From: Pararhizobium sp. A13
GTDB taxonomy: Bacteria; Pseudomonadota; Alphaproteobacteria; Rhizobiales; Rhizobiaceae
Assembly (NCBI RefSeq): GCF_040126305.1
Contig: NZ_CP149510.1
Span: 107,001 to 171,000 of the forward strand
Direction: 5' to 3'
Length of the DNA stretch: 64,000 bases
Positions 46,615 through 55,542 of the stretch are shown here, piece by piece. A model generated the notes under the pieces. That model saw nothing but the letters and a program-made list of their open reading frames with translations, was not told the DNA's origin and did not search any database. The first letter of the stretch is position 1. Each line of letters begins with the position of its first letter. A program made the position numbers and the translations under genes.

Positions 46615-48309
46615 ATGCGTCTGACACATCTTGTTGCCACCGCCGCCATCGCCGCGCTGCTCGCAGGCTGCACTGCCAATGAGGCGATGGATACAGTCGA
46701 TGTCGATCTCAAGAAGGTCTCGAGCAAGGTAAACTACCAGCTTTCCGGCAAGATCGTGCAGAAGATGCAGGCAATGAGCATGGCGAAGGAATCGCCGATC
46801 ATGCTGCGCATCTTCAAGGAAGAAGGCGTGCTCGAAGTCTGGAAGGCCAATGCCTCCAATCGCTTCGAAATGCTGCGCCAGTACAAGATCTGCGCCTGGT
46901 CGGGCAAGCTCGGCCCGAAGGTCAAGGAAGGCGACCGGCAGGCACCGGAAGGCTTCTACCCGATCGCACCGGGCCAGATGAACCCGCATTCCAGCTATTA
47001 TCTGGCGATCAATACCGGTTATCCCAATCGCTTCGACCAGGCCAACGGCCGTCACGGTTCGAACCTGATGATCCACGGCGCCTGCTCCTCGTCCGGTTGT
47101 TACTCGATGACCGACGAGCAGATGCAGGAGATCTTCGCGCTTGCCCGCGACGCCTACAAGGGCGGCCAGCAGGCGGTCCAGCTACAGGCCCTGCCCTTCC
47201 GCATGACGGCGGAAAACATGGCGCGGCACCGCAACAGCCCGAACATCGATTTCTGGAACATGCTGAAGCCCGGCTACGACCAGTTCGAGATCACCAAGCG
47301 TCCGCCCGAGGTCAATATCTGCGAGAAGAAATACGTCTTCAACCAGCAGACCGACGGCAAGTTCAGCCCGACGGGCCCCTGCCCGGCGATGTCGACGCCT
47401 GCGGTCATGCAGGGAGCACTCGCCGCCTACAACAAGAAATACAATGAAGACTATGCCAAGGCGATCAAGAAGCTCGACGGCATGGTCTGGTACGAGCCGA
47501 GCGAAGCCGAGCGCAAGGCGATCGTTGCCAAGCAGCGCGTCGGCAAGGAACTGGCCTACGCGCCAACCGGCACGTCGCTCGACGCCGGCAAGCTGATGAA
47601 GGTCGCCGACCTCGAAAAGCAGGAAGCCCGCCGCCGCGAACTGGAAGAAGCCAAGAAGGCGATCGAAATCCAGAAGGCCGAGTTGGAGAAGTCCACCCGC
47701 AACGGCAAGACTGTGCCGGTGCCGGCCGAAAACCCGCTACCGCGCCCGGTCGAAACGGCCTCGGTCGAACAGACGGCTGCCAGGAAGAGTTTCTGGGGGG
47801 GCCTGTTCTCCAACAACGGCGATGATGCGCAGAAACTGCATCCGGTGGCCGCAGCCGCCGGTGATGCCGCTCAGCAACCGGCAGCAGTCGCCACGGCCCG
47901 GGCGGCTGGTGCCGAAACGACACAGAAGCCGGTCGAAGCAGCGACACAAGCAACCGCCACAACCGAGGCTGCACCGGTGGCCGTTGCTGAACAGGCGCCT
48001 GCCGGCAAGGGTTTCTGGGGTCGCCTATTCTCCAAAGACAGAGCTGATGCGGGGAAACCTGAGCTGGTAGGCACAGCGCCCTCTGACATCGCAAGTCAGC
48101 AACCTGCGGGTCAAAAACCCGTCGCGGATACCGCCCAACGACCCGCAACCGTCGCCACGGCTCAGCCCGCTGCCACCGAAACGGCACAGAAGCCGGTTGA
48201 AGCGGCGACGCAGGCAATAGCCACAAGCGGGAGCGCACCCATGACCGGGCAGGTCGTTGCCGAGCAGCAGCCGAAGAAGCGGCCGTTCTGGAAGCTCTGG
48301 GGCAATTGA
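46615..48309 (+). CDS. Lipoprotein L,D-transpeptidase-like protein with repeated C-terminal FW motifs
   Basis: A 564-residue protein. Signal plus lipobox (ALLAGC, acylated Cys19), then a YkuD catalytic domain (about 60-200) with His154 and the nucleophile Cys162 in MIHGACSSSGCYSMTD, a helical middle region and an Ala/Pro/Thr-rich tail containing three copies of an aromatic motif (KSFWGGLF, KGFWGRLF, RPFWKLW) separated by similar AAT/QKPVEAATQ spacers. It should modify peptidoglycan crosslinks or attach proteins at the outer membrane side. ATG 46615 is chosen because it gives the lipoprotein signal; the frame opens upstream at 46558. Confidence 0.85.
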   Translation: MRLTHLVATAAIAALLAGCTANEAMDTVDVDLKKVSSKVNYQLSGKIVQKMQAMSMAKESPIMLRIFKEEGVLEVWKANASNRFEMLRQYKICAWSGKLGPKVKEGDRQAPEGFYPIAPGQMNPHSSYYLAINTGYPNRFDQANGRHGSNLMIHGACSSSGCYSMTDEQMQEIFALARDAYKGGQQAVQLQALPFRMTAENMARHRNSPNIDFWNMLKPGYDQFEITKRPPEVNICEKKYVFNQQTDGKFSPTGPCPAMSTPAVMQGALAAYNKKYNEDYAKAIKKLDGMVWYEPSEAERKAIVAKQRVGKELAYAPTGTSLDAGKLMKVADLEKQEARRRELEEAKKAIEIQKAELEKSTRNGKTVPVPAENPLPRPVETASVEQTAARKSFWGGLFSNNGDDAQKLHPVAAAAGDAAQQPAAVATARAAGAETTQKPVEAATQATATTEAAPVAVAEQAPAGKGFWGRLFSKDRADAGKPELVGTAPSDIASQQPAGQKPVADTAQRPATVATAQPAATETAQKPVEAATQAIATSGSAPMTGQVVAEQQPKKRPFWKLWGN

Positions 48310-48545
48310 TGCCCGACGCGGACAGCCTGATTTATGATCTCAAGGGGCTGAAATGCCCCTTGCCGGTTTTGAAGACCCGCAAGCGCATGAAAACCCTTGC
48401 CCCCGGCACGCTGATCATCGTCGAGACGACCGACCCGCTGGCAATCATCGACATCCCGCATTTCTGCAACGAGGACGGGCATAGCTTGGAGCAATCCGAA
48501 TCCATGGGGACCAGCCATCGGTTCGTGATCCGCAAGAAGGCCTGA
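48309..48545 (+). CDS. tusA: TusA-family sulfur carrier protein
   Basis: A 78-residue SirA/TusA-fold protein with the CPxP motif LKCPLPVLKTRKRM, whose Cys carries persulfide sulfur. Starts at ATG 48309, overlapping the transpeptidase stop (TGATG). Which acceptor it serves (tRNA thiolation, cofactors, or another) is not indicated by the neighbours. Confidence 0.87.
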   Translation: MPDADSLIYDLKGLKCPLPVLKTRKRMKTLAPGTLIIVETTDPLAIIDIPHFCNEDGHSLEQSESMGTSHRFVIRKKA

Positions 48546-48952
48546 CGCACCTTGGCGCTGCGCGGATCAGCCAGGACTTTTGCGGACCGCAGGTGAGTGG
48601 CCTGGATCAAGCCACCGGCCTTTGGACGCGGTAAGGTGTCCGGCAGCGCGGCAAGATCAGGCACGGTGTTTTCAACCGATGACCTGGATGGCACATCGGT
48701 CAGCGGCTCAACGCCCGTTTCAACAACGGGCGGTTTGTTTGCGGCGTCGAATTGTTGCTGTGTCAGGACATCGACGGTGACGCTATCCTGCAACGGAGAG
48801 GCCTGTCGGCGCGGCGCCACGGCGAAGAGGAGCGCAAGTCCGATCAGGACGTGAAAGCCGAGCGAGGCGCCAAGTCCCCACGGGCTGGGCCGGCTGGACC
48901 GAGGCGCCGGTCCTGGCATGTTGCCGATGACTTCACCCGCCCCGAGAAACAT
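48332..48952 (-). pseudogene. Probably truncated DUF930-family gene
   Basis: The N-terminal part (48952 down to about 48546) encodes a TonB-like single-helix start (WGLGASLGFHVLIGLALLF), a proline/acidic linker and ATHLRSAKVLADPRSAKVRQA, which matches the opening of DUF930 domains. Beyond that point the family pattern stops and the open frame simply continues antisense through tusA to 48332. The missing C-terminal half (with its conserved cysteines) suggests loss of the end of the gene. It follows the CobW gene by 22 bp. If expressed it would be a chimeric 206-residue protein. Confidence 0.5.
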
Positions 48953-48974
48953 GCCAGCCCTTTGCCGCTGAAAG

Positions 48975-50129
48975 CTACATCCTGAGACCCGGCACAGCCA
49001 GTGGATTGTCCTCCAGCGCCTGCCGGTCCGGACGGTCGATGCGTGGCTTGCCGGTGAACGCGTCGAAGAGATCGCGCACGAAGGCTTCCGGCAGTTCCTT
49101 CGTGATCAGCACCATGCGGGTGCGCCGGTCGGAAGGGTCCGGCCAGGCGGCCATACGCTGCGGCGGATGGAACACCGTCTGCACGCCGTGCAGGATCAGC
49201 GGCCTGTCCGGATTGTCGGACATGGCAACGATCGCCTTCATGCGAAGCAGTTTTTCGCCATGGGCGGAGCGCAGGAGATCGATGAACATCTCCAGCGCCA
49301 TCGGATCGATCGGCCGGTCATGGACGATGCTGAAGGAGCGGATATCCGCGCCATGGCGGTTCTCGTCATGATGATGGTGGTGATGTTCGTGACCGTGATC
49401 GCAGGGCTCATGGTGATGGTGATCGTGGCCGTGGTCGTGGTGGTGACCTGCCGTGGCCTCGTCCTGAAGCCAGCGGCCGACATCGGCAATCTTTGTCGTC
49501 GGATCATAGAGCCCGCAATGGAAAAGCTCTGCCTTTCCTGCTTCGGGCAGATCGCCGTCCATCATCGGCGCGCGCGGATTGAGGTCTCTCAGGCGCGCTT
49601 TTAGTAAAACCACCGCATCCGGCGTCGCCAGCGACACCTTGCTGATCACCAGCCTGTCGGCCATGGCGACCTGCTTGACCGCTTCCTCGTGATTGGCGAG
49701 CGTCGACAGACCGTTGACCGCATCGACGATCGTGACGACGCCGTCGAGACGGTAGCTCTGGGCAATGACCGGATTGCCCATCACCGATTGGAGCACGGGC
49801 GCCGGATCGGCAAGCCCGGTGGTTTCGATGACGACACGCTTCAGCGGCTTGATCTTGCCCGTCTGCATCCGGTCCATCAGATCAGCCAGCGTATCGACCA
49901 GTTCGCCGCGCACTGTGCAGCAGAGGCAGCCATCCGACAGCTCGATGATGCCGTCGCTCGACGCCTCGACCAACAGGTGATCCAGCGAGACATCGCCGAA
50001 CTCGTTGATGATAACGGCGGTGTCGGTGAGATCGGGATCCTTCAGCAGCCGGTTGAGGAGCGAGGTCTTTCCGGCACCGAGGAAGCCGGTGAGGATCGAC
50101 ACCGGCACGGCATTGAGGACAGGGCTCAT
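48975..50129 (-). CDS. CobW/G3E-family metallochaperone GTPase with His-rich loop
   Basis: A 384-residue G3E GTPase: P-loop TGFLGAGKTSLLN, metal-binding GCLCCTV (CxCC) and the base-recognition region. A long His-rich insert lies around residues 234-262 (HHHDHGHDHHHHEPCDHGHE). CobW_C follows. Such proteins deliver zinc or cobalt to client enzymes. It follows the D,D-carboxypeptidase gene by 24 bp, so cotranscription is probable. Confidence 0.9.
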   Translation of the reverse strand: MSPVLNAVPVSILTGFLGAGKTSLLNRLLKDPDLTDTAVIINEFGDVSLDHLLVEASSDGIIELSDGCLCCTVRGELVDTLADLMDRMQTGKIKPLKRVVIETTGLADPAPVLQSVMGNPVIAQSYRLDGVVTIVDAVNGLSTLANHEEAVKQVAMADRLVISKVSLATPDAVVLLKARLRDLNPRAPMMDGDLPEAGKAELFHCGLYDPTTKIADVGRWLQDEATAGHHHDHGHDHHHHEPCDHGHEHHHHHHDENRHGADIRSFSIVHDRPIDPMALEMFIDLLRSAHGEKLLRMKAIVAMSDNPDRPLILHGVQTVFHPPQRMAAWPDPSDRRTRMVLITKELPEAFVRDLFDAFTGKPRIDRPDRQALEDNPLAVPGLRM

Positions 50130-50153
50130 ATCTTATCCGATCGGTACAGAGAC

Positions 50154-51275
50154 TTAAAAAACCGGACGAGGGACCGGGATCGGAATATTGGCAACATCGC
50201 CCTGTGCGGTCTCGGTCTGCCCGTTGACGTTTACAGCTTTCTCGGTGCCGGGGATAAGACCGGCGGCAACGAGGTTCAGCGGGCGGTTGATCTCATGGAT
50301 ATAGGGCGACTGCAGTTTCTGCCGGCCGACTTCGTCCCGGTTTTCGGAGCGGATCTTTGCGGCCTTCGGATTGCAGATTTCCTTGCTGACATCGGCGACC
50401 ATGTCACGGGTTTCGCCATAAGGCGCGATCTGGCCAAGACCGGGCTTGCCGGCGCCACTCGACGTCAGGCCAAGCTGCAGCAACCGCGCCGATTCGTCCG
50501 CCCGTCCGCCGAGGCTTTCGGCACCGAGGACGACGGAAACGACGGCACGCCCGTTGCGCGTCGCCGAGGAGACCTGATTGAAACCGGAAGCGCAGATGAA
50601 GCCGGTCTTCATGCCATCGGCGCCATCGAAGCGGCCGATCAGCATGTTGAGGTTGGGATAGTTCTTCTTGCCCGTGGTGAAGCCTTCATAGGCGAAATAG
50701 GGAGCGTATTGCGGGAACTCACGCTTGATGGTGACCGCCAGCACGGCAAGGTCGCGGGCTGTCGTGTATTGGCCGGCACCCGGCAGACCGTTCGGATTGA
50801 TGAAATGCGAGGAGGTCATGCCGATCCGCTGGGCTTCGGCATTCATCAGGTTGACGAAGGCGGGTTCGGAACCTGCGACCGTCTCGCCGATCGCAACCGC
50901 GATGTCGTTTGCGGATTTGATCAGCATCATCTTCAACGCACTGTCGAGCGTCACCGCCTGGCCGGGCTTGTAGAACATCTTGCTCGGCGGCTCGCCCGCC
51001 GCATTCTTCGACATCACCACGGGCGATTCGAGCGTCAGCTGACCGGACTTCAGGGCGCGGAACGTCGTATAGGCCGTCATCAGCTTGGTGAGCGAGGCCG
51101 GATACCACTTCTGATAGATATCCTGCTGCTCGTAGACCTTCAGCGAATTGACGTCGACGACCAGCTTTGGATTGGCCGCGCCGGGCATGGCGGTTGCAAG
51201 GAGCGCCGCGCAGGCCCCTGCCAGCACGGAAAATAGCTTCACCTGGCCGCTCGTCCGGATTCCATTCGTCACCAC
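50154..51275 (-). CDS. D-alanyl-D-alanine carboxypeptidase (PBP5/6 family)
   Basis: A 373-residue serine carboxypeptidase of the DacF type trimming pentapeptides in peptidoglycan. Signal peptide up to about residue 34, then SxxK with Ser61/Lys64 (ASLTKLM), SxN in KSANDIAVA (Ser120), and KTG in DGMKTGF (Lys221). The C-terminal PBP5_C domain is reduced and ends in a proline-rich tail (IPIPVPRPVF). The start is GTG 51275. Linked with the CobW gene downstream. Confidence 0.9.
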   Translation of the reverse strand: MVTNGIRTSGQVKLFSVLAGACAALLATAMPGAANPKLVVDVNSLKVYEQQDIYQKWYPASLTKLMTAYTTFRALKSGQLTLESPVVMSKNAAGEPPSKMFYKPGQAVTLDSALKMMLIKSANDIAVAIGETVAGSEPAFVNLMNAEAQRIGMTSSHFINPNGLPGAGQYTTARDLAVLAVTIKREFPQYAPYFAYEGFTTGKKNYPNLNMLIGRFDGADGMKTGFICASGFNQVSSATRNGRAVVSVVLGAESLGGRADESARLLQLGLTSSGAGKPGLGQIAPYGETRDMVADVSKEICNPKAAKIRSENRDEVGRQKLQSPYIHEINRPLNLVAAGLIPGTEKAVNVNGQTETAQGDVANIPIPVPRPVF

Positions 51276-51418
51276 AATCAGACCTCGAAATTTCGGGAAT
51301 TGCCTCGTATCGTCCGGCTATTTAACCTATATGGCGAGGTAATGGCAAAGACCATTCTTCTGCATCGATGCCAAAAATCCCGTACCCTATGCCCGCAATG
51401 GACCCACAGGAACCAACA

Positions 51419-52582
51419 ATGCCCCTTCTCAACCGCGCATCAGAGCTCCAGAACGAAGTCACCGAATGGCGACGACACCTGCACACGAAGCCGGAACTCC
51501 TGTTCGCCGTGGAAAATACGGCAGCCTTCGTCGAAAATAAACTGAGGGAATTCGGGGTTGACGAAATCGTGACCGGTCTTGGCCGCACCGGCGTCGTCGG
51601 TCTGATCAGGGGCAATCACGGCGAAGGCCGGACGATCGGCCTGCGCGCCGACATGGACGCCCTGCCGATGACCGAGACGAGCGGCAAGCCCTGGGCTTCC
51701 ACCGTGCCCGGCAAGATGCATGCCTGCGGCCATGACGGCCATACCGCCATGCTGCTGGGTGCTGCAAAGTACCTGGCGGAGACCCGCAACTTCAAGGGCG
51801 CGGTCGCCGTGATCTTCCAGCCGGCGGAAGAAGGCGGCGGCGGCGGCAACGAAATGGTCAAGGACGGCATGATGGAGCGGTTTTCCATCGAGGAAGTCTA
51901 CGGCATGCACAATATGCCCGGCATGCCGCTTGGCCAGTTCGGCACCCGCGTCGGTCCGATCATGGCCTCGACGGACGAATTTACCATTACCATCGATGGC
52001 CGCGGCGGCCATGCGGCGCAACCGCACAAGACCATCGACCCGATCGTCATCGGCTCGCAAATCGTCAATGCCCTGCAGACGATTGCCTCGCGCACTGTCG
52101 ATCCGCTTGCCTCGGTCGTCGTGTCGGTCACCAAATTCAACGCCGGCTTTGCCCACAACATCATTCCCGAGCAGGCGACGCTGGCCGGCACCGTGCGTAC
52201 GCTGAGGCCGGAGGTCCGCGATCTCGCCGAAGCACGCATCAAACAGATTTCGGAAAGCCTCGCCTCCGCCTATGGCGCCAAGGTCCGGGTGTCCTATGGC
52301 CGCAATTATCCGGTGACGGTCAATCACCGGGAGGAGACTGGCCACGCGCTGTCGGCCGCGGCAAGTATTGTCGGCGAAACAAAGGTGTCAGCAGATCTCG
52401 ACCCGATGATGGGCGGCGAGGACTTTTCCTATATGCTGCTCGCCCGTCCCGGCGCCTTCATCTTCATCGGCAACGGCGAGACCGCCGGCCTGCACAATCC
52501 CGCCTATGACTTCAACGACGAAGCGATCCCGCACGGCATCTCCTATTGGGTGAAGCTCGCTGAAATGCGGCTGGCGGCGTGA
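51419..52582 (+). CDS. M20 family amidohydrolase (hippurate-hydrolase type)
   Basis: A 387-residue metal-dependent hydrolase. Metal-site motifs: MHACGHDGHTAMLLG, FQPAEEGGGGGNEM, YGMHNMPGMP; dimerisation domain in the middle (RGGHAAQPHKT). The family deacylates N-acyl amino acids (IAA-amino acid or hippurate hydrolases). ATG 51419 has AGGAACC upstream; in-frame ATGs earlier (51368, 51398) are not well placed. The Lrp-type regulator follows, possibly controlling it. Confidence 0.87.
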   Translation: MPLLNRASELQNEVTEWRRHLHTKPELLFAVENTAAFVENKLREFGVDEIVTGLGRTGVVGLIRGNHGEGRTIGLRADMDALPMTETSGKPWASTVPGKMHACGHDGHTAMLLGAAKYLAETRNFKGAVAVIFQPAEEGGGGGNEMVKDGMMERFSIEEVYGMHNMPGMPLGQFGTRVGPIMASTDEFTITIDGRGGHAAQPHKTIDPIVIGSQIVNALQTIASRTVDPLASVVVSVTKFNAGFAHNIIPEQATLAGTVRTLRPEVRDLAEARIKQISESLASAYGAKVRVSYGRNYPVTVNHREETGHALSAAASIVGETKVSADLDPMMGGEDFSYMLLARPGAFIFIGNGETAGLHNPAYDFNDEAIPHGISYWVKLAEMRLAA

Positions 52583-52592
52583 CGACTTCGGG

Positions 52593-53066
52593 ATGGCGCC
52601 GATGCATGAGATAGACAAGATCGACCGGCGGATACTCCACATCCTGCAGGCGGACGGCCGGATCACCAACCTCGAACTGGCCGACCGCATCGGCCTCTCC
52701 CCGACAGCGACCAGCGAGCGACTGCGCCGCCTCCTGAAGGAAGGCTACGTCTCCGGCTTCGGCGCGCGGCTCGATCCGCACAAGCTGGGCTTCGGGCTTC
52801 TCGTCTTCATCGAGGTCATGCTCGACAAGACGACACCGGAAGTCTTCGACAAGTTCGCTGTCGCCATCAAGCAGGCGTCGGCCGTGCTCGAATGCCACAT
52901 GGTGGCCGGCGGCTTCGACTATCTCGTCAAGACCCGCTTCGAGGACATGCACGCCTACCGCAATTTCCTCGGCCAGGTGCTCTGGACGCTGCCGGGCGTC
53001 AAGGAGACGCGCACCTATGCGGTGATGGAAGAGATCAAGAACGACGGGCCGCTGCCGCTGGTGTGA
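52593..53066 (+). CDS. Lrp/AsnC family regulator
   Basis: A 157-residue protein with an N-terminal winged helix (IDRRILHILQADGRITNLEL, then GLSPTATSERLRRL) and a C-terminal RAM ligand-binding domain. Starts MAPMHEIDKID at 52593; ATG 52602 is an alternative. It is similar in form to PutR/Lrp activators of amino acid catabolism. Position 10 bp after the M20 gene suggests shared expression. Confidence 0.9.
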   Translation: MAPMHEIDKIDRRILHILQADGRITNLELADRIGLSPTATSERLRRLLKEGYVSGFGARLDPHKLGFGLLVFIEVMLDKTTPEVFDKFAVAIKQASAVLECHMVAGGFDYLVKTRFEDMHAYRNFLGQVLWTLPGVKETRTYAVMEEIKNDGPLPLV

Positions 53067-53177
53067 GTTTACCCCCTCCCCCTTGTGGGGAGGGTTGGGG
53101 AGGGGCTTTTTCTTTACTAGGAGAGTAAACCCCTCCCGACCCTTCGGGCCAGCCTCCCCACAAGGGGGAGGGTAAAC
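53067..53177. repeat. Composite palindromic intergenic repeat with GTTTACCC ends
   Basis: Outer arms GTTTACCCCCTCCCCCTTGT at 53067 on and ACAAGGGGGAGGGTAAAC ending 53177 are inverted copies with one extra C, and continue into GGGGAGG / CCTCCCC. Inner GGGAGGG.. and a GTAAACCCCTCCCGACCC segment repeat the end motif. It sits between the convergent Lrp and adh genes. Confidence 0.75.
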
Positions 53178-53185
53178 CGAGTCCC

Positions 53186-54226
53186 TTACAGCGTCGCCAT
53201 GTCGATGACGAAGCGGTAGCGGACGTCGCTCTTGATGACGCGCTCATAGGCTTCGTTGACCTGATCCATGCGGATCAGCTCGATGTCAGAGACGATGTTG
53301 TGCTCGCCACAGAAATCGAGCATCTCCTGCGTCTCCTTGATCGAACCGATCATCGAGCCGGCAATGCTGCGGCGGCCCGGAATGAGCGAGAAGGCATGCA
53401 CCGGCACCGGATTTTCCGGAACCCCGAGCAGGACGAGCGTCCCGTCCACCTTGAGCAGGCCGAGATAGGCGTTCCAGTCGATTTCCGCCGAGACGGTGCA
53501 CAGGATAACGTCGAACGTGCCGGCCAGCGTCTTGAAGGTCTCCGCGTCGCTGGTGGCGTAATAGTGATCGGCACCCAGCTTGAGGCCGTCTTCCTTCTTC
53601 GACAGCGACTGGCTGAGGACGGTCACCTCCGCATCCATTGCATGGGCAAGCTTGACGCCCATATGGCCGAGACCACCCATGCCGACGATCGCGACCTTCT
53701 TGCCAGGACCGGCGCCCCACTTGCGCAGCGGCGAATAGAGCGTGATGCCGGCGCACAGCAGCGGCGCCGTCGCTTCGAAGGGCAGATGCTCCGGAATGGA
53801 GAGGACATAACCTTCCTTGACGACGATATGATCGGAATAGCCGCCCTGGGTCGGCGTCTTTCCGTCAGCCTCCACGCCGTTGTAGGTCGGCACGAGACCA
53901 GGCATGTACTGTTCGAGATCCACGTCGCGGCTGGCACAAGTCGTGCAGCTGTCGACGAAGCAGCCGACGCCGACCCGGTCACCAATCTTGAATTTCGAAA
54001 CCTTGGATCCGACGGCGGTGACGATGCCGGCGATCTCGTGGCCGGGAACCATCGGAAACATCGAGTTGCCCCATTCATTGCGGGCCTGGTGAATGTCCGA
54101 GTGGCAGATGCCGGAATATTTGATACTGATGACGACGTCGTCCTCGCGCGGTTCTCGCCGTTCGAACGTGAAGGGTTGCAACGGCTTCGACGCATCCGTC
54201 GCCGCATATCCTCTTGCCAGGGCCAT
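53186..54226 (-). CDS. Zinc-type alcohol dehydrogenase with partly lost structural zinc site
   Basis: A 346-residue MDR-family alcohol dehydrogenase of the CAD/YahK type: catalytic zinc ligands Cys41 (GICHSDIH) and His63 (PGHE), third ligand in [14 protein letters not shown]-type Rossmann loop [14 protein letters not shown]. The structural zinc loop reads [18 protein letters not shown]: the first two Cys (94, 97) are present, but the third and fourth are Arg100 and Met108. Probable cytosolic aldehyde reductase. Divergent from an AraC-type regulator that likely controls it. Confidence 0.88.
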   Translation of the reverse strand: MALARGYAATDASKPLQPFTFERREPREDDVVISIKYSGICHSDIHQARNEWGNSMFPMVPGHEIAGIVTAVGSKVSKFKIGDRVGVGCFVDSCTTCASRDVDLEQYMPGLVPTYNGVEADGKTPTQGGYSDHIVVKEGYVLSIPEHLPFEATAPLLCAGITLYSPLRKWGAGPGKKVAIVGMGGLGHMGVKLAHAMDAEVTVLSQSLSKKEDGLKLGADHYYATSDAETFKTLAGTFDVILCTVSAEIDWNAYLGLLKVDGTLVLLGVPENPVPVHAFSLIPGRRSIAGSMIGSIKETQEMLDFCGEHNIVSDIELIRMDQVNEAYERVIKSDVRYRFVIDMATL

Positions 54227-54328
54227 GGGTCACTCCTTTATGTGATGAGGCGGGGATTGTGATGGAAGCACGAACGGCCTCTCCCCGGACGCGCACTATG
54301 CAGGGAGCGACAGGCAGGCGTTAGAGCA

Positions 54329-54359
54329 ATCCTGCAAACTTATTGTACGATCCTGCAAA
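54329..54359. promoter_or_regulatory. Direct-repeat operator, ATCCTGCAAA twice, 21 bp apart
   Basis: ATCCTGCAAA at 54329-54338 and again at 54350-54359, identical and spaced by 21 bp, i.e. two helical turns, in the divergent region between adh and araC. A third partial TTTTGCAAA lies at about 54375. This is the usual arrangement of an AraC-family half-site pair. Confidence 0.6.
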
Positions 54360-54448
54360 ACATGTCGCTGGAGTTTTGCAAACACGCGTTAAGAGACTAC
54401 CTGTCGGGCTGCGTGATGGCATCTAAATAGCTGGAAAGACTTTCGATT

Positions 54449-55390
54449 ATGACAGATTCAAGAACCCCGCGCAGTCAGGAACTGGTTGATCTCATTGCCC
54501 GTTTCGCCAAGGAAGATGGTGATCATCCGACAGCGATCCCTGGTTTGAGCGTCCATCGGCACGCAGGGACGGGAACAAAGGCCTGCGGTTCCTACAAGCC
54601 GAGTTTGGCGCTGATCGCGCAGGGCGCAAAACAGGTCATGCTCGGCGACGACATCTATCGCTACGGCCGCGGCGACTATCTGCTGACCTCAATCGACTTG
54701 CCGGTCACCACCCAGATCATCGAGGCGACAGCCGAAGAGCCTTATCTGAGCATGATATTTCAGATTGACACGACCAAGATCGCCGGGCTCGTGGAACATG
54801 CCAGCCAAGACGATCGCAGCCCCGCCCCTGCCGAACGCGGTATGGCCGTCAGCACGCTGACCCCGGAGCTTGAAGATGCCGCCACAAGGCTGCTTCGGTT
54901 GCTCGACCGGCCGGCCGACGTTCCGGCTCTGCTGCCGCTGATCGAGCAGGAAATCATCTATCGGCTGCTGACGGGACCGCAGAGCGGCCGCCTGCGCCAG
55001 ATGGCCATCGCCGACAGCCAGTCGCACCAGATCAACCGCGCCTGCGTCTGGCTGAAGGAGCATTACGCCCTGCCGCTGAAGATCGAGGAGCTCGCCAACC
55101 GCGTCAGCATGAGCGTTTCCTCGCTGCATCACCATTTCAAGGCGATCACCGCCATGAGCCCGATGCAGTACCAGAAGCAGCTGCGCCTGCAGGAAGCACG
55201 CCGGCTGATGCTGGAGGAGATGCTCGACGCGGGATCGGCTGGCCATCAGGTCGGTTATGAGAGCCAGTCGCAGTTCAGCCGCGAATATGCGCGGCAGTAC
55301 GGCGAGCCGCCGCGGCGCGACGTCGGTCGCGTCCGCCGCAGCCTGATAGACCGGCTGACCGGCGGTGTGGAAATGCTGAGCGAGGGATAA
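54449..55390 (+). CDS. AraC-family regulator (YqhC type)
   Basis: A 313-residue protein: AraC_N-type sensor domain (PF06719 kind) in the first 190 residues (CGSYKPSLALIAQGAKQVM, RYGRGDYLLTSIDLPV), and a C-terminal AraC DNA-binding pair of helix-turn-helices (about 200-300; MSVSSLHHHFKAITAMSP, then AGHQVGYESQSQFSREY). YqhC relatives sense aldehydes and activate linked aldehyde-reductase genes, matching the divergent dehydrogenase here. Confidence 0.88.
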   Translation: MTDSRTPRSQELVDLIARFAKEDGDHPTAIPGLSVHRHAGTGTKACGSYKPSLALIAQGAKQVMLGDDIYRYGRGDYLLTSIDLPVTTQIIEATAEEPYLSMIFQIDTTKIAGLVEHASQDDRSPAPAERGMAVSTLTPELEDAATRLLRLLDRPADVPALLPLIEQEIIYRLLTGPQSGRLRQMAIADSQSHQINRACVWLKEHYALPLKIEELANRVSMSVSSLHHHFKAITAMSPMQYQKQLRLQEARRLMLEEMLDAGSAGHQVGYESQSQFSREYARQYGEPPRRDVGRVRRSLIDRLTGGVEMLSEG

Positions 55391-55542
55391 GCCTCTCGCT
55401 CAAGAAGCAAATTTGGCGGGCGGGAGCGGGAGCCGGCTGTAATCGGCCAATTTTTCCGGTCGTTAAAATTGTCGCCTTTCTCGCGCGACTTCCTTTACGG
55501 CATTTCCGTAGCATTCTTGCACACAGAGGCGAGGAGCATGTG

